A DNA stretch of 64,000 nucleotides from Aliikangiella maris (GTDB taxonomy: Bacteria > Pseudomonadota > Gammaproteobacteria > Enterobacterales > Kangiellaceae). Of the stretch, positions 54,027 through 63,515 are shown piece by piece. How positions within the stretch are numbered: position 1 is the stretch's first letter; every line of letters starts with the position of its first letter. The DNA is taken from the NCBI RefSeq assembly GCF_040719265.1, contig NZ_JBFDAH010000026.1, positions 10,004 to 74,003 of the forward strand, given 5' to 3'. Both the position numbers and the translations under genes were made by a program. Below the pieces are notes generated by a model. It did not search any database, was not told the DNA's origin, and saw only the letters and a list, made by a program, of their open reading frames with translations.

Positions 54027-55247
54027 ATGGCTGCATTTGAATATGTTGCGCTCGATCAAGCGGGCAAACAGAAAAAAGGAATTATTGAAGGAGACACGCC
54101 GAGGCAGGTTCGTCAGACTTTGCGCGATAAACACTTGATTCCACTTGAAGTTGAAAGTGTTACCGGTACTCAAAAAAATAGAACTTCCAAAGGTAGTGGT
54201 TTTTTCAAGACAAAAATCAGCGCTGCCGATTTAGCATTGATTACCCGCCAAATAGCAACACTGGTGAAAGCTGCCATTCCGCTTGAAGAAGCGATCAAGG
54301 CAATCGCTGATCAAGCTGAAAAAGCCAAACAACGCAGCATGCTGATGGGAATTCGGGCTCGAGTTGTTGAAGGGCATACTTTGGCTGATGCACTAAGTGA
54401 ATATCCTGGTGTATTCAATGATTTATATCGCTCGATGGTGGCAGCTGGCGAAAAGTCGGGCCATCTGGATTTGGTTCTGGAAAGACTGGCAGACTATACT
54501 GAGTCGCGTCAGGAAATTCAGTCAAAAATTTCTGGTGCACTTGTCTATCCGATTATTCTGACGGTTGTCAGTGTAGGGATTGTGTCTTTTCTATTAGGTT
54601 ATGTTGTGCCTGAGATTACCGCCAGTTTTACCAAGTCAGGTCAAGAACTGCCCTGGATAACACAAGCCTTATTATCGATGAGTGAATTTGTGATTGATTG
54701 GGGATTATGGGTTGTACTGGGTGTCATTTTATTTATTGTTGGTTTTACTCGAATGTTAGTGCGCCCCGCATTCCGTCTGAGCTGGGATCGCTGGAAGTTA
54801 AAAGCCTGGGGATTGGGTAAAGTGATTCGTGGAATGAATTCCGCTCGTTTTGCGAGAACGCTGGCTATTTTAAATCAAAGTAGTGTACCGCTACTTGAGG
54901 GAATGCGTATTGCTGGTGATGTAATGACCAATGCTGAGCTTAAAAAGGCCGTCAGGGAAGCAACGGTTAAGGTCAGAGAAGGCGCTGGCTTAAAAGTGTC
55001 ATTACAGCAGTGCGGTTATTTTCCACCAATGATGTTGCATATGATTGCCAGTGGTGAAAACTCCGGTGAACTGGAACAAATGCTGGATCGTGCCGCTGAC
55101 AATCAAGAAAAACAGTTCGATAATCTGGTAAGTACCATGATGAATATGATTGGCCCAGTCATGATATTGTTGATGGGCTCTTTTGTCTTTGCCATTGTAT
55201 TGGCAATTATGCTGCCAGTATTCTCTCTTAGTGATACCTTGGCATAA
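54027..55247 (+). CDS. gspF: Type II secretion platform protein GspF
   Basis: A 406-residue polytopic inner-membrane protein with two homologous T2SSF domains (about 70-195 and 275-395) and three membrane segments (about 170-195, 222-245, 375-400). Motifs are LALITRQIATLVKAAIPLEEA, VAAGEKSG, ARFARTLAILNQSSVPLLEGM and IASGENSGELEQML. It couples the ATPase to pseudopilin insertion. A 150-bp gap follows before gspG, in which I see no terminator. Confidence 0.97.
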   Translation: MAAFEYVALDQAGKQKKGIIEGDTPRQVRQTLRDKHLIPLEVESVTGTQKNRTSKGSGFFKTKISAADLALITRQIATLVKAAIPLEEAIKAIADQAEKAKQRSMLMGIRARVVEGHTLADALSEYPGVFNDLYRSMVAAGEKSGHLDLVLERLADYTESRQEIQSKISGALVYPIILTVVSVGIVSFLLGYVVPEITASFTKSGQELPWITQALLSMSEFVIDWGLWVVLGVILFIVGFTRMLVRPAFRLSWDRWKLKAWGLGKVIRGMNSARFARTLAILNQSSVPLLEGMRIAGDVMTNAELKKAVREATVKVREGAGLKVSLQQCGYFPPMMLHMIASGENSGELEQMLDRAADNQEKQFDNLVSTMMNMIGPVMILLMGSFVFAIVLAIMLPVFSLSDTLA

Positions 55248-55396
55248 GCTGACAATTGAACAAAAAAGCATATACAGATTAGCTTGAATTTTAGAGATTA
55301 GACGACAAATCATCAGCCAAGAATAGACGATTTTGTTAACTGGTTTCGTTAGTAGTGAATAGTAATAGATTAAAACATTCTAAATTGAGGTTTGAA

Positions 55397-55852
55397 ATGA
55401 AAAGACAATCGGGATTTTCTTTATTAGAAATACTTGTCGCAATGGCCATTATGGCAATTTTGGGCGGGATAATGGTCAATCAGTTTATGGGACAAACTGA
55501 AAAAGCCACATTTGAGCGCTTAAAAGGGGATTTGGCGGTGATTGATTCGGCGCTGATTCAATATCACTCTGATAATTTTTTACTACCAACAACAGAGCAG
55601 GGATTAGAAGCCTTAGTCAGTAAACCCAATGACAGTCCTGTACCTAAAAATTATCCGCGCAGAGGCTACTTAAAAGAATTAAACACCGATCCTTGGGGAA
55701 ATCCTTACCAATACACCTATCCCGGTGAGTTTGGTGAATACGATGTTTATTCACTTGGTGCTGATGGTGAAGAAGGCGGCGACGGTATGGCTGCTGATAT
55801 TGGAAACTGGAATATTGATGAAGTTATGCAGGCAATGAAAGATCAAAATTGA
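55397..55852 (+). CDS. gspG: Major pseudopilin GspG
   Basis: A 151-residue major pseudopilin. The prepilin leader is MKRQSG followed by FSLLEILVAMAIMAILGG, so cleavage occurs after Gly6 and Glu5 of the mature protein is present. The C-terminal calcium-loop region contains TDPWGNPYQYTYPGEFGEYDVYSLGADG. A longer reading from an upstream GTG (55355) adds 14 residues that spoil the leader; ATG 55397 has TTGAGG six bases before it. Confidence 0.96.
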   Translation: MKRQSGFSLLEILVAMAIMAILGGIMVNQFMGQTEKATFERLKGDLAVIDSALIQYHSDNFLLPTTEQGLEALVSKPNDSPVPKNYPRRGYLKELNTDPWGNPYQYTYPGEFGEYDVYSLGADGEEGGDGMAADIGNWNIDEVMQAMKDQN

Positions 55853-55898
55853 TTTGATTATTCTATCTGCGATTTTATAAGCGAAGCATACAAATTTT

Positions 55899-56753
55899 AT
55901 GGAAGCTACAGCCAGTTACAAAGTCCAATCAATCAACACCTTAAATAAAGGTTTTAGTTTGATTGAGATTTTGATCGCTATGGCGATTGCCGCCATGTTG
56001 GTTGGAATTGCTATTCCTTACCTGGGCGGCTCTAGTGAAAAATTTGCTAAAGATGAAATCAATCGCTTGCTCGTTGCAATTGAGATGGTACGTGATAAAG
56101 CGGTCATTGAGAATCGAGAATTTGGACTGAATATTGATGAAACCGGTTACCGGTTTCTGATTTTATCTGATCCTGATGAACAACAGTCAGCGCAAGGAAA
56201 GCGGGGCCGGAGCGGCAAAGATAAGGGAAAAGGTAATGATAGCAACTCTGCAAGCTCATCTTCAGAGAGTTCTACAGATAAAAGTTCTGGTCGAAAAAGT
56301 GGCGGCAAAAATCGTCAAAATAATGATGATGACACACCAAAATGGCGCATGATTGAAGATATTCCTGGCTTGGGGCGCTATGATTTTCCATCAGAAGTAG
56401 AAGTGAATGTTGCTATCGATGGTGAGCATTTATTTAAGCCAGACGAAGATGATGTGCAAATATTTGAAGAGGATGTCAATATCTTTGAAGATGAAGAAGA
56501 CGAAGAAATTGAACCGCCTCAGATTTATTTTTTATCATCGGGTGAGCAAAACAAATTTACGCTCGCTGTGTCGGTCAGTGAAGAATTTCAAAGTGGACAA
56601 GAAGAAATTCGTTTTTACCGAATTCGTGGAACTTTAAACGGTAAACTGGTGATAGAAGGCCCATTACCAGGCAATATTTATCAAGATATTGAGCGAGACT
56701 ATACTGACTATCTTGAAGAAGATAAAGAATACAGGGAAGAACTCGAAAGATGA
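55899..56753 (+). CDS. gspH: Minor pseudopilin GspH with unusual insertions
   Basis: A 284-residue minor pseudopilin. The prepilin signature is KGFSLIEILIAMAIAAMLVG with cleavage after Gly18, and KFAKDEINRLLVAIEMVRDKAVIENREFGL is typical of GspH. Two features are unusual: a low-complexity Ser/Lys/Gly/Asn insert (about residues 95-147) and a strongly acidic stretch (about 181-205). GspH is normally about 170-190 residues, so roughly 100 residues are extra. The inserts are in frame and the reading frame is intact. It overlaps gspI by 4 bases. Confidence 0.88.
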   Translation: MEATASYKVQSINTLNKGFSLIEILIAMAIAAMLVGIAIPYLGGSSEKFAKDEINRLLVAIEMVRDKAVIENREFGLNIDETGYRFLILSDPDEQQSAQGKRGRSGKDKGKGNDSNSASSSSESSTDKSSGRKSGGKNRQNNDDDTPKWRMIEDIPGLGRYDFPSEVEVNVAIDGEHLFKPDEDDVQIFEEDVNIFEDEEDEEIEPPQIYFLSSGEQNKFTLAVSVSEEFQSGQEEIRFYRIRGTLNGKLVIEGPLPGNIYQDIERDYTDYLEEDKEYREELER

Positions 56754-57190
56754 TGAATCGTTTGCAAAAAGCAGCGGTAAAGCCTCGTGCTCAACGTCTG
56801 AGGTTTTCTGGGAAAGGTTTCACCTTGCTTGAAGTCTTAATTGCAATGGTTATCTTTGGAACAACCGTTGCATTTTTAGTTAGAAATTTGACTGAACAAC
56901 AGCGCGCGCATACTGATATTGGAGTACGAACTATTGCGCACTGGGTTGCATTAAATAAAATGGCCGAAGTACGTATGGCAGAGCAGTGGCCCGATATTGG
57001 CGTAACACGCGGTGATATGGAAATGCGTGACCATAAATGGTACTGGTTACAAACGGTAAGCAATACCAGTGAAAAGCAGTTACGTCAGGTGGAAATAGAG
57101 GTTCGCATGGAGCAGGATGATGAAAATCCATCCACCAGGTTTATCGGTTTTATTGCCAATAAGGTGCAAAATGAAAACTCGCGCCTATAA
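56750..57190 (+). CDS. gspI: Minor pseudopilin GspI
   Basis: A 146-residue minor pseudopilin. Leader with cleavage between Gly and Phe in GKGFTLLEVLIAMVIFGTT, Glu5 present. The globular part has VALNKMAEVRMAEQWPDIGVTRG and MRDHKWYWLQTVS. The leader of about 23 residues before the cleavage site is long. The gene overlaps gspH at its start and gspJ at its end, a sign of a tightly coupled operon. GspI, GspJ and GspK form the pseudopilus tip. Confidence 0.94.
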   Translation: MMNRLQKAAVKPRAQRLRFSGKGFTLLEVLIAMVIFGTTVAFLVRNLTEQQRAHTDIGVRTIAHWVALNKMAEVRMAEQWPDIGVTRGDMEMRDHKWYWLQTVSNTSEKQLRQVEIEVRMEQDDENPSTRFIGFIANKVQNENSRL

Positions 57191-57806
57191 GCAATATGGT
57201 TTTACGCTGATAGAGATAATGGTAGCAATGGCTATACTGGCATTAGTTGGTGTTGGTGCCTTATCGTTATTAAATACAGCAACAACAAAAACTGATGCAA
57301 TCAAGCGAGGCGGAGACAGACTAAACAACGTGATGCGGGCATTTTTATTTATATCAAATGATATGCGCCAGTTAACTGTCCGACAGGTGAGAGATGAGTA
57401 TGGCGATAAATTGCCAAGTATGAAAAGTGATTTACAATCATCGACCCCCTACTTTCGACTGACTCGGTTAGGAAGACGTAATCCGGCGCAGTTGCCACGT
57501 TCTAACCTCGAGCACTTGGTATATAGCGTCGAAGACAAACAGCTTTATCGCACAACTTATGCTCATCCAGATGGTATGGCAGAAAATACCGGGATTAAAC
57601 GTCCTATTCTAGATGATATTGAGGATATGAAGATCGCATTTTATGATGGCGATCAATGGTTTGACTATTGGCCGTTAACTGACGACCCAGAGCAGCAAGC
57701 CAGACAAATGTTACCTATTGCAGTAAAAGTAAAATTAGAGCTGACAGACTATGGCATTATAGAACGACTTTATTCTATTTCAGATAAAGTGATTGAAGAT
57801 AAATAA
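57171..57806 (+). CDS. gspJ: Minor pseudopilin GspJ
   Basis: A 211-residue minor pseudopilin. Leader MKTRAYKQYG followed by FTLIEIMVAMAILALVGVGALSLL; the globular part shows MRAFLFISNDMRQLTVR and FRLTRLGRRNPAQLPRS. The in-frame ATG at 57117 lies deep inside gspI; ATG 57171 behind AAGGTGC gives the usual leader and is preferred. It overlaps the end of gspI by 20 bases. Confidence 0.94.
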   Translation: MKTRAYKQYGFTLIEIMVAMAILALVGVGALSLLNTATTKTDAIKRGGDRLNNVMRAFLFISNDMRQLTVRQVRDEYGDKLPSMKSDLQSSTPYFRLTRLGRRNPAQLPRSNLEHLVYSVEDKQLYRTTYAHPDGMAENTGIKRPILDDIEDMKIAFYDGDQWFDYWPLTDDPEQQARQMLPIAVKVKLELTDYGIIERLYSISDKVIEDK

Positions 57807-57814
57807 CAGTGATC

Positions 57815-58897
57815 ATGAAACGATTCAACGAGTTACCACAAATAAGTTTTGCAAGAAAGCAGCGGGGAACAATTTTGATTACCGTTGTGTTAATTGCTGC
57901 AATGGTGATTGTGTTAGTCGTTGAGTCAGTCAAAACTGTACGCTATCAAAAGCAGCTGAGTAATAATCTGATTCATCGTGACCAGGCGTATTCCTACTTA
58001 ATGGGGATGGAAGAGTTAGTAAAAATTAAAATGCGTGAATTATTTACCAAAAATGAAGAAGAAACTGTTCACTTAAATCAAGCCTGGGCACAAGACGAAA
58101 TTATGTTTCCGATAGAAGGTGGAATGATGAGCGCCTCTATTAAAGATATGCAAAGTTGTTTTAATTTAAATTCAATTGCGGGTAAAGCTAAAAATAATCA
58201 AAATAACAACAACCCGCCAAATACTAAGCAGCCCAGTAAACCGACTACACCTTTTAATAGTGGTCAGCAGCTACCGCCTGGACAAGAAATTCTTGAAGAT
58301 TTAATTGGTAAAATTATTGATAGTGGTGGCTCCGATGCAAAAGCGTTGGCCACAGTGGTTAGAGATTGGGTTGATGAAGACGTTGAACCATCGGGCGCCG
58401 ATGGGGCTGAAGATGAATACTATCAGGGGCTCGAACCTGCCTATCGTACACCAAATAGCTTGTTAAGCCATGTTAGTGAATTAAGAGCCATGCGTGGTTT
58501 TAATACAAAAATATACAAAGCATTAAGACCTTTTGTTTGTGTGTTGCCAGACCCGGAGGTTAACACCATTAATGTAAATACTATTGATGAGGAATCACTG
58601 TTTTTACTTTATGCCATTTTAGGCGGTAAAGATGTTTCCATGGCCGATATTACCAAAGCAATTGCTAACCGTGGTGAAAAAGGTTTTGAAAAGATAGACG
58701 ATTTTTTTAATGAGTTTGGTGCAGCAGGACAGCAAATCAAGCAAAAATATGCATCAAGAGTTGATGTGAAAAGTAGTTATTTTCAAATGACCGCAAAGGC
58801 AGAACTTGGTAATACGCGAGTTTCAATGAAGTCATTACTTAAAAAAGATAAAGAAAATAATTTTTTAGTCATTTCTCGATATTTTGGTAAAGAATAA
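57815..58897 (+). CDS. gspK: Minor pseudopilin GspK
   Basis: A 360-residue minor pseudopilin. The leader ends in RKQRG with TILITVVLIAAMVIVLVVES after it; a Gly/Thr cleavage site and no Glu5 are usual for GspK. The large domain has FNLNSIAG, WVDEDVEPSGADGAEDEYY and VNVNTIDEESLFLLYAILGG. An Asn/Pro-rich linker (about 125-155) is inserted near the N-terminal part. The start is ATG 57815; a GTG two codons earlier is also possible. GspK caps the pseudopilus tip. Confidence 0.93.
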   Translation: MKRFNELPQISFARKQRGTILITVVLIAAMVIVLVVESVKTVRYQKQLSNNLIHRDQAYSYLMGMEELVKIKMRELFTKNEEETVHLNQAWAQDEIMFPIEGGMMSASIKDMQSCFNLNSIAGKAKNNQNNNNPPNTKQPSKPTTPFNSGQQLPPGQEILEDLIGKIIDSGGSDAKALATVVRDWVDEDVEPSGADGAEDEYYQGLEPAYRTPNSLLSHVSELRAMRGFNTKIYKALRPFVCVLPDPEVNTINVNTIDEESLFLLYAILGGKDVSMADITKAIANRGEKGFEKIDDFFNEFGAAGQQIKQKYASRVDVKSSYFQMTAKAELGNTRVSMKSLLKKDKENNFLVISRYFGKE

Positions 58898-60153
58898 TGA
58901 GTAAACTAGTCATATTCTGGGGTGATAAATCGTCCGACCGCTTTTACTGGTGCGTTGATTCTGGCAACGCTGAAGAGGCCGTTAGTATTGCATCATCACA
59001 GATTGAAAGTCATGAAATTTTAAAAGCTGATTTAGCCTGCATGGCTGAGTTTGCCCGCAATAAAAAAGTCGAATTAGTTCTTTCGAGTAATGATATTCAT
59101 TTTAATCAGGTTGAACTACCCAATAAAGCTCAGCGTCATTTGCGCAAAGCGATTCCATTTATTATTGAAGAGCATGTTGCCGATGCTGTTGATCATTTAT
59201 TTTTTGCAATAGGGACAAGGGAGGCAAGTGGTAAAATTCCTGTTAGAGGCGTTCAGCTAACCTATTTAAATAACCTGATTGAAATTTTTGAAAAAGCCGA
59301 AGTTAAACTTGATGCTATTAAAGTCGATTTAGATTTGTTGAAAACACCAGAAGAAGGTTTGCTTGGTGTGTTAACGAACGATATGGTGTTGCTGAAATCT
59401 GACGATGGGCGGGCGTGGTCGTGTTATCAGCAAGACTTTTCTTGGATTGTGCAAAGAGTGATTGCCAGTGAACGTTCAGAAGAAGATTTGCCAATTGCAA
59501 CGCCATTAAAAATCATTGGTGATAATGAATCTGTTTTGCAAAATTTTGAACAACAATTGCCTGTGGGTATGTTTGCTCCCGACATTCAGCAGGTTGATGC
59601 AGTTGAACAATATCTGACTGATAATTCCGTAGCAAAGCTTAACCTGTTGCAAGGTGAGTTTGAACCTGAGGCCGAATCTTCACCCTTTAAAAATATGTTA
59701 TACAAGGTTGCCTCCATTGCTGCAATGGTATTAGTTGCTCACCTGGCTTATCAAGGTACTCAATGGTTTTGGTTATCGGCACAAAATGAAGCACTTAATA
59801 ACGAGCGCTCAGTATTGTGGAAACAAGCATTTCCGGGAAGAAAAGAACCATCGAATCCCGACAAAACTCTAAGAACATTCTTGAAGACTGCCGGGAGTGG
59901 ATCGGGTGATGCTTCCTTTTTAGCAATGCTCAACTCCACTGCTGAATTAATTACAGATTTAAATCAGATATATCCAACCAATATTAGCTACAACTCAGCG
60001 CGTAATGAATTGCGAATGGATTTGATCGCCAAGGATTTACCCGTATTAAATCAGTATAGAGATGCATTGAAAAATGCCGGTCATGAAGTGGAAATGTCTT
60101 CGGCTAATCAGCGTGGCGATGCTTATTCAAGTCGATTAATTGTGCGGAGGTAA
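58897..60153 (+). CDS. gspL: Type II secretion protein GspL
   Basis: A 418-residue bitopic protein. The cytoplasmic actin-like domain (about 1-250) binds GspE; motifs are VELPNKAQRHLRKAIPFIIEEHVADAVDHLFFA and LDAIKVDLDLL. One membrane segment lies at about 267-286, then a periplasmic ferredoxin-like domain. The start overlaps the gspK stop by one base, and gspM follows three bases after its stop. Confidence 0.94.
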   Translation: MSKLVIFWGDKSSDRFYWCVDSGNAEEAVSIASSQIESHEILKADLACMAEFARNKKVELVLSSNDIHFNQVELPNKAQRHLRKAIPFIIEEHVADAVDHLFFAIGTREASGKIPVRGVQLTYLNNLIEIFEKAEVKLDAIKVDLDLLKTPEEGLLGVLTNDMVLLKSDDGRAWSCYQQDFSWIVQRVIASERSEEDLPIATPLKIIGDNESVLQNFEQQLPVGMFAPDIQQVDAVEQYLTDNSVAKLNLLQGEFEPEAESSPFKNMLYKVASIAAMVLVAHLAYQGTQWFWLSAQNEALNNERSVLWKQAFPGRKEPSNPDKTLRTFLKTAGSGSGDASFLAMLNSTAELITDLNQIYPTNISYNSARNELRMDLIAKDLPVLNQYRDALKNAGHEVEMSSANQRGDAYSSRLIVRR

Positions 60154-60156
60154 TAT

Positions 60157-60636
60157 ATGGAACAATTAAAGCAATGGTATAACGGACTTGATAGCAGCGA
60201 GCAAAGACTCGTCAATATAGCCAGTATTTTTGTGGTACTGTTCATTCTGTTTTTTGGCATTTTAAAACCAATAAGTGATTCTGTTGAAAGTATAGAAGGT
60301 CAAATTCAAAGTCGAGAAAGATCGGTGGCTTTATGGAAAAAATCAATGCCGCAAATTATTGCCAATCGTGGTGCAATGAGTAGCAGTAATTCGAATATAC
60401 CGCTGACAAATCTGGTGACATCAACAACGCGTCAATATCAATTAAACGTTTCTCGCGTGAAGGAAAAGAGCCCGAATGAAATGCAGGTCTGGTTTGACAA
60501 TGTATCTTTTAATGATTTTATTCGTTGGGTTGCAGAGCTTGAAAGTCGTCATAAAGTTTCAGTTGATTCAGTCAATATCAGAACGAAAGATCGTGACGGG
60601 CTGAGCAGCATTGATATTAAAATTCAACGCGGATAA
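60157..60636 (+). CDS. gspM: Type II secretion protein GspM
   Basis: A 159-residue bitopic protein. A short cytoplasmic start (YNGLDSSEQRLVN), one membrane segment (about 19-40) and a periplasmic ferredoxin-like domain that pairs with GspL. A strong GGAGG precedes the start. The stop overlaps the gspN start. Confidence 0.93.
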   Translation: MEQLKQWYNGLDSSEQRLVNIASIFVVLFILFFGILKPISDSVESIEGQIQSRERSVALWKKSMPQIIANRGAMSSSNSNIPLTNLVTSTTRQYQLNVSRVKEKSPNEMQVWFDNVSFNDFIRWVAELESRHKVSVDSVNIRTKDRDGLSSIDIKIQRG

Positions 60637-61415
60637 TGGCAGGTCATATAACACGAATGAAAAAGAAAATATTCATATTGACGATTATATTTTTATTTGC
60701 CGTCATTTATTTAACGCCCGCTAAACTGGTTGAAAATCTTATGCCTGCCAACCCAAAGGTTCAGGTGAGCGGTTTAAGTGGCAGTATATGGTCAGGTAAT
60801 ATTGCTAATATTAGCTGGAATCAATTGACGCTGTCTGATGTTGAATTTGCGCTAAGTCCTGTTAGTTTACTTATGGCAAAAATATCACTGGCTTTAAACT
60901 TTCCTGCAAATGGTGATTTGGCGGGGCAGGTAGAAGCAAATCTGCCGGATACCAGTGGCAAGTCGATAACTATTTCGAATGCCAATTTAACAATTGATAG
61001 CGCATTAATTCAACAATTGATTCCTATGCCAGGTGTTTTGGTTAATGGTAAAGTTCAAACCAAAAATTTAGATTTGGAAACTGCAAATAATAAACTGGTT
61101 TCAGCACAGGGTGATATTATTTGGCGTAATGCCAGTGTTGCTATTTCTGGTCAAGATTGGCAACTGGGTGAGTTTGTTGTAAAAGCAGAAACCCGTGATA
61201 AAACCAATATTATTGTATTTGAAATTGTCGATGCGAAGAAAAATAAGTTAGATCTGTTAGGAAAAGCAACCATTTCTCCTGATGGTATGATGGAGTTTGT
61301 TGGCAGTGTTGGCATTAATATTGATCAAAATATTTATAATGCGATTTCTATGTTTAGTAATGGAAAACCAATCGACGGCAGGTTACCAATAAAATACCGA
61401 CAAAAAATTAACTAA
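60636..61415 (+). CDS. gspN: Type II secretion protein GspN
   Basis: A 259-residue protein with one N-terminal membrane segment (about 12-28) and a periplasmic beta-rich domain typical of GspN (VSGLSGSIWSGNIANISWNQLTLSDVEFALSPVSLLMAK). GspN is present in only some type II systems and its exact role is not settled. It ends the gsp operon. A downstream ATG at 60657 is an alternative start. Confidence 0.92.
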   Translation: MAGHITRMKKKIFILTIIFLFAVIYLTPAKLVENLMPANPKVQVSGLSGSIWSGNIANISWNQLTLSDVEFALSPVSLLMAKISLALNFPANGDLAGQVEANLPDTSGKSITISNANLTIDSALIQQLIPMPGVLVNGKVQTKNLDLETANNKLVSAQGDIIWRNASVAISGQDWQLGEFVVKAETRDKTNIIVFEIVDAKKNKLDLLGKATISPDGMMEFVGSVGINIDQNIYNAISMFSNGKPIDGRLPIKYRQKIN

Positions 61416-61462
61416 TCTGTTATTCTAACAAGTAACTGCACAGATATTCGAGGAATATCATT

Positions 61463-62173
61463 TTGTCGCTCACAATTAATTGGTCTGATATTGATACCGT
61501 TTTGCTGGATATGGACGGAACAATTTTAGATTTGGCATTTGATAATTTTTTCTGGCTTGATTATTTACCTCAAGTCTATGCTGAAAAAAATCAAATTTCA
61601 CTTGAAGAAAGTAAGCGTTTTCTTGCAGATAGTTATGGCGCAATTGAAGGCAAACTCCAATGGTATTGTTTAGACTTTTGGAGTGAAAGGTTGAATCTTG
61701 ATATTGTTGCATTAAAATATAAAGTGAAAGATAAAGTCGCGTTTCGTCCTGGGGCGGTTGCATTTTTAGAGTATCTTTGCTCACTACAAAAAAAAATTTA
61801 TTTAGTGACAAATGCGCATCCTAAAAGTCTTGAAATTAAATTGTTGAATGCAAAATTTCATCAGTATTTTGATGATCTATGTAGTTCTCATGAATTAGGC
61901 TATCCCAAAGAAGAACAATTATTTTGGCAGTTGGTTCAAGATAAGTACCAATTTAATTCTGCACGCACATTGTTTGTTGATGATAGCGTCAGAATATTAA
62001 AATCAGCACAAGAGTTTGGCATTGGTAAAGTACTTGGAATTGCCCAACCCGACTCGCGGCGCGAAATTATCGAAACTTCGCCATTTGACGCCATTGTTGA
62101 TTTTGAGCAACTGATAAAAACGGAAGATTATGGCAAAAAAACCTCAAATCATTCAACAGAAGCAAATCGCTAA
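61463..62173 (+). CDS. yrfG: GMP/IMP nucleotidase YrfG (HAD family)
   Basis: A 236-residue HAD phosphatase that removes phosphate from purine monophosphates. Motif I is LLDMDGTILDL, motif II is VTNAHP, motif III is the Lys of YPKEE and motif IV is LFVDDSVRIL. It starts with TTG seven bases behind GAGGAA. The gene is linked to nudE, which overlaps its 3' end by 44 bases. The same linkage behind gsp genes is seen in other gammaproteobacteria. Confidence 0.92.
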   Translation: MSLTINWSDIDTVLLDMDGTILDLAFDNFFWLDYLPQVYAEKNQISLEESKRFLADSYGAIEGKLQWYCLDFWSERLNLDIVALKYKVKDKVAFRPGAVAFLEYLCSLQKKIYLVTNAHPKSLEIKLLNAKFHQYFDDLCSSHELGYPKEEQLFWQLVQDKYQFNSARTLFVDDSVRILKSAQEFGIGKVLGIAQPDSRREIIETSPFDAIVDFEQLIKTEDYGKKTSNHSTEANR

Positions 62174-62684
62174 AACCCGACTATTTTGTATTGAAGAGCT
62201 GGCTCTGAAATTTTCAAATGGTGAAGAACGGATATTTGAGCGAATGGTGTCAGGACGCAGTGGCGCAGTTATGATTATTGCGGTAACTGATAACAAAGAG
62301 TTTATTCTTATTCGCGAATACTCTGCGGGTACGCATGATTATCAGTTGGCTTTTCCTAAGGGGTTAATGGAAGAAGGTGAAACCATTGTGCAGGCAGCAA
62401 ATCGTGAATTAATGGAAGAGGTCGGCTACGGAGCAAAGCAATTAACGCCATTAAAATCAATGAGTCTTGCCCCTGGATATTTTTCTCATCAAATGAATCT
62501 GATTTTAGCGCAAGACTTATATCCTGAAAAACTACCCGGTGACGAACCCGAACCTTTAGAACTTGTATTTTGGCCAATTGATGAGATTGACTCGTTATTA
62601 CAACAAACTGATTTTACCGAAGCGCGTTCTATTGCCGGGCTATTATTAGCAAAACGATATTTAACACAGGAAGCAGCATTTTGA
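62130..62684 (+). CDS. nudE: ADP-compounds hydrolase NudE
   Basis: A 184-residue Nudix hydrolase acting on ADP-ribose, NADH and Ap3A-type compounds. The full Nudix box is present: G-x5-E-x7-REL-x-EE-x-G within GLMEEGE...RELMEEVGYG (about residues 75-96). LIREYSAGTHDYQLAFPKG and SLAPGYFSHQMNLILAQDLYPEKL are NudE marks. It overlaps yrfG and shares its stop region with the start of cysQ. Confidence 0.93.
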   Translation: MAKKPQIIQQKQIAKTRLFCIEELALKFSNGEERIFERMVSGRSGAVMIIAVTDNKEFILIREYSAGTHDYQLAFPKGLMEEGETIVQAANRELMEEVGYGAKQLTPLKSMSLAPGYFSHQMNLILAQDLYPEKLPGDEPEPLELVFWPIDEIDSLLQQTDFTEARSIAGLLLAKRYLTQEAAF

Positions 62685-63514
62685 CATTTGATACAGAATT
62701 ACAACAGTCGATTTTAGCTGAAATTATTATTGCTGCAAAAAATGCGGGACAAGCAATATTAAGAATCTATAACAATGAAGAGCTTAATATCCAGACCAAA
62801 AGTGATGACTCACCACTGACACAGGCGGATTTAGCTGCTCACCGTACCATCATCAATCATTTAACCGAGAAGTATTCTGAGATTCCCTGTTTGTCGGAGG
62901 AAAGTCAAAATATTACTTTTATCGATCGCAAAGATTGGGAAAGTTGCTTTATCATCGACCCGCTCGATGGGACCAAAGAGTTTATTGCAAGAAATGATGA
63001 TTTTACCGTAAATATTGCGTTAGTCCATCAAGGTAAACCAATAATCGGTGTGATTTATGTGCCGGTATTTGACACTCTTTATTATGCGGCGACAGAATTA
63101 GGTGCATTTAAACAACAAGCAAAAGAAGAGCCTGTTTCAATAGCTGTTAGGAGATTGCCGCAAAAAGATGGCCAAAATTATTTTACCGTTGTGGCCAGTC
63201 GACGTCACGGTGTTGAAAAGGTTGCATCATTGTGCCAAAACTTTGCGAACTTCGAATTAACCAGTCGAGGTAGTTCTTTAAAGATGTGTCTGGTGGCTGA
63301 AGGAAGTGCTGATTTATATCCTCGATTGGCGCCAACGTCTGAATGGGACACTGCTGCGGCACAGGTTATTGTTGAGCAGGCTGGTGGGCAATTGGTTACG
63401 CTGGATTATCAACCGCTTGTTTATAATCAAAAAGAGTCTTTATTAAATCCGCACTTTCTGGTTTTGGGCGATGCGCAGTTTGACTGGCAACAACATTTGG
63501 TTATTCCCAATTAA
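62681..63514 (+). CDS. cysQ: 3'(2'),5'-bisphosphate nucleotidase CysQ
   Basis: A 277-residue inositol-monophosphatase-like enzyme that converts PAP to AMP in sulfate assimilation. The metal site has LSEES, IDPLDGTKEF and SEWDTAAAQVIVEQAGG. It starts with TTG overlapping the nudE stop, with AGGAAG upstream. It is the last gene of the yrfG-nudE-cysQ group, and gene remnants follow. Confidence 0.93.
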   Translation: MTFDTELQQSILAEIIIAAKNAGQAILRIYNNEELNIQTKSDDSPLTQADLAAHRTIINHLTEKYSEIPCLSEESQNITFIDRKDWESCFIIDPLDGTKEFIARNDDFTVNIALVHQGKPIIGVIYVPVFDTLYYAATELGAFKQQAKEEPVSIAVRRLPQKDGQNYFTVVASRRHGVEKVASLCQNFANFELTSRGSSLKMCLVAEGSADLYPRLAPTSEWDTAAAQVIVEQAGGQLVTLDYQPLVYNQKESLLNPHFLVLGDAQFDWQQHLVIPN

Positions 63515-63515
63515 A

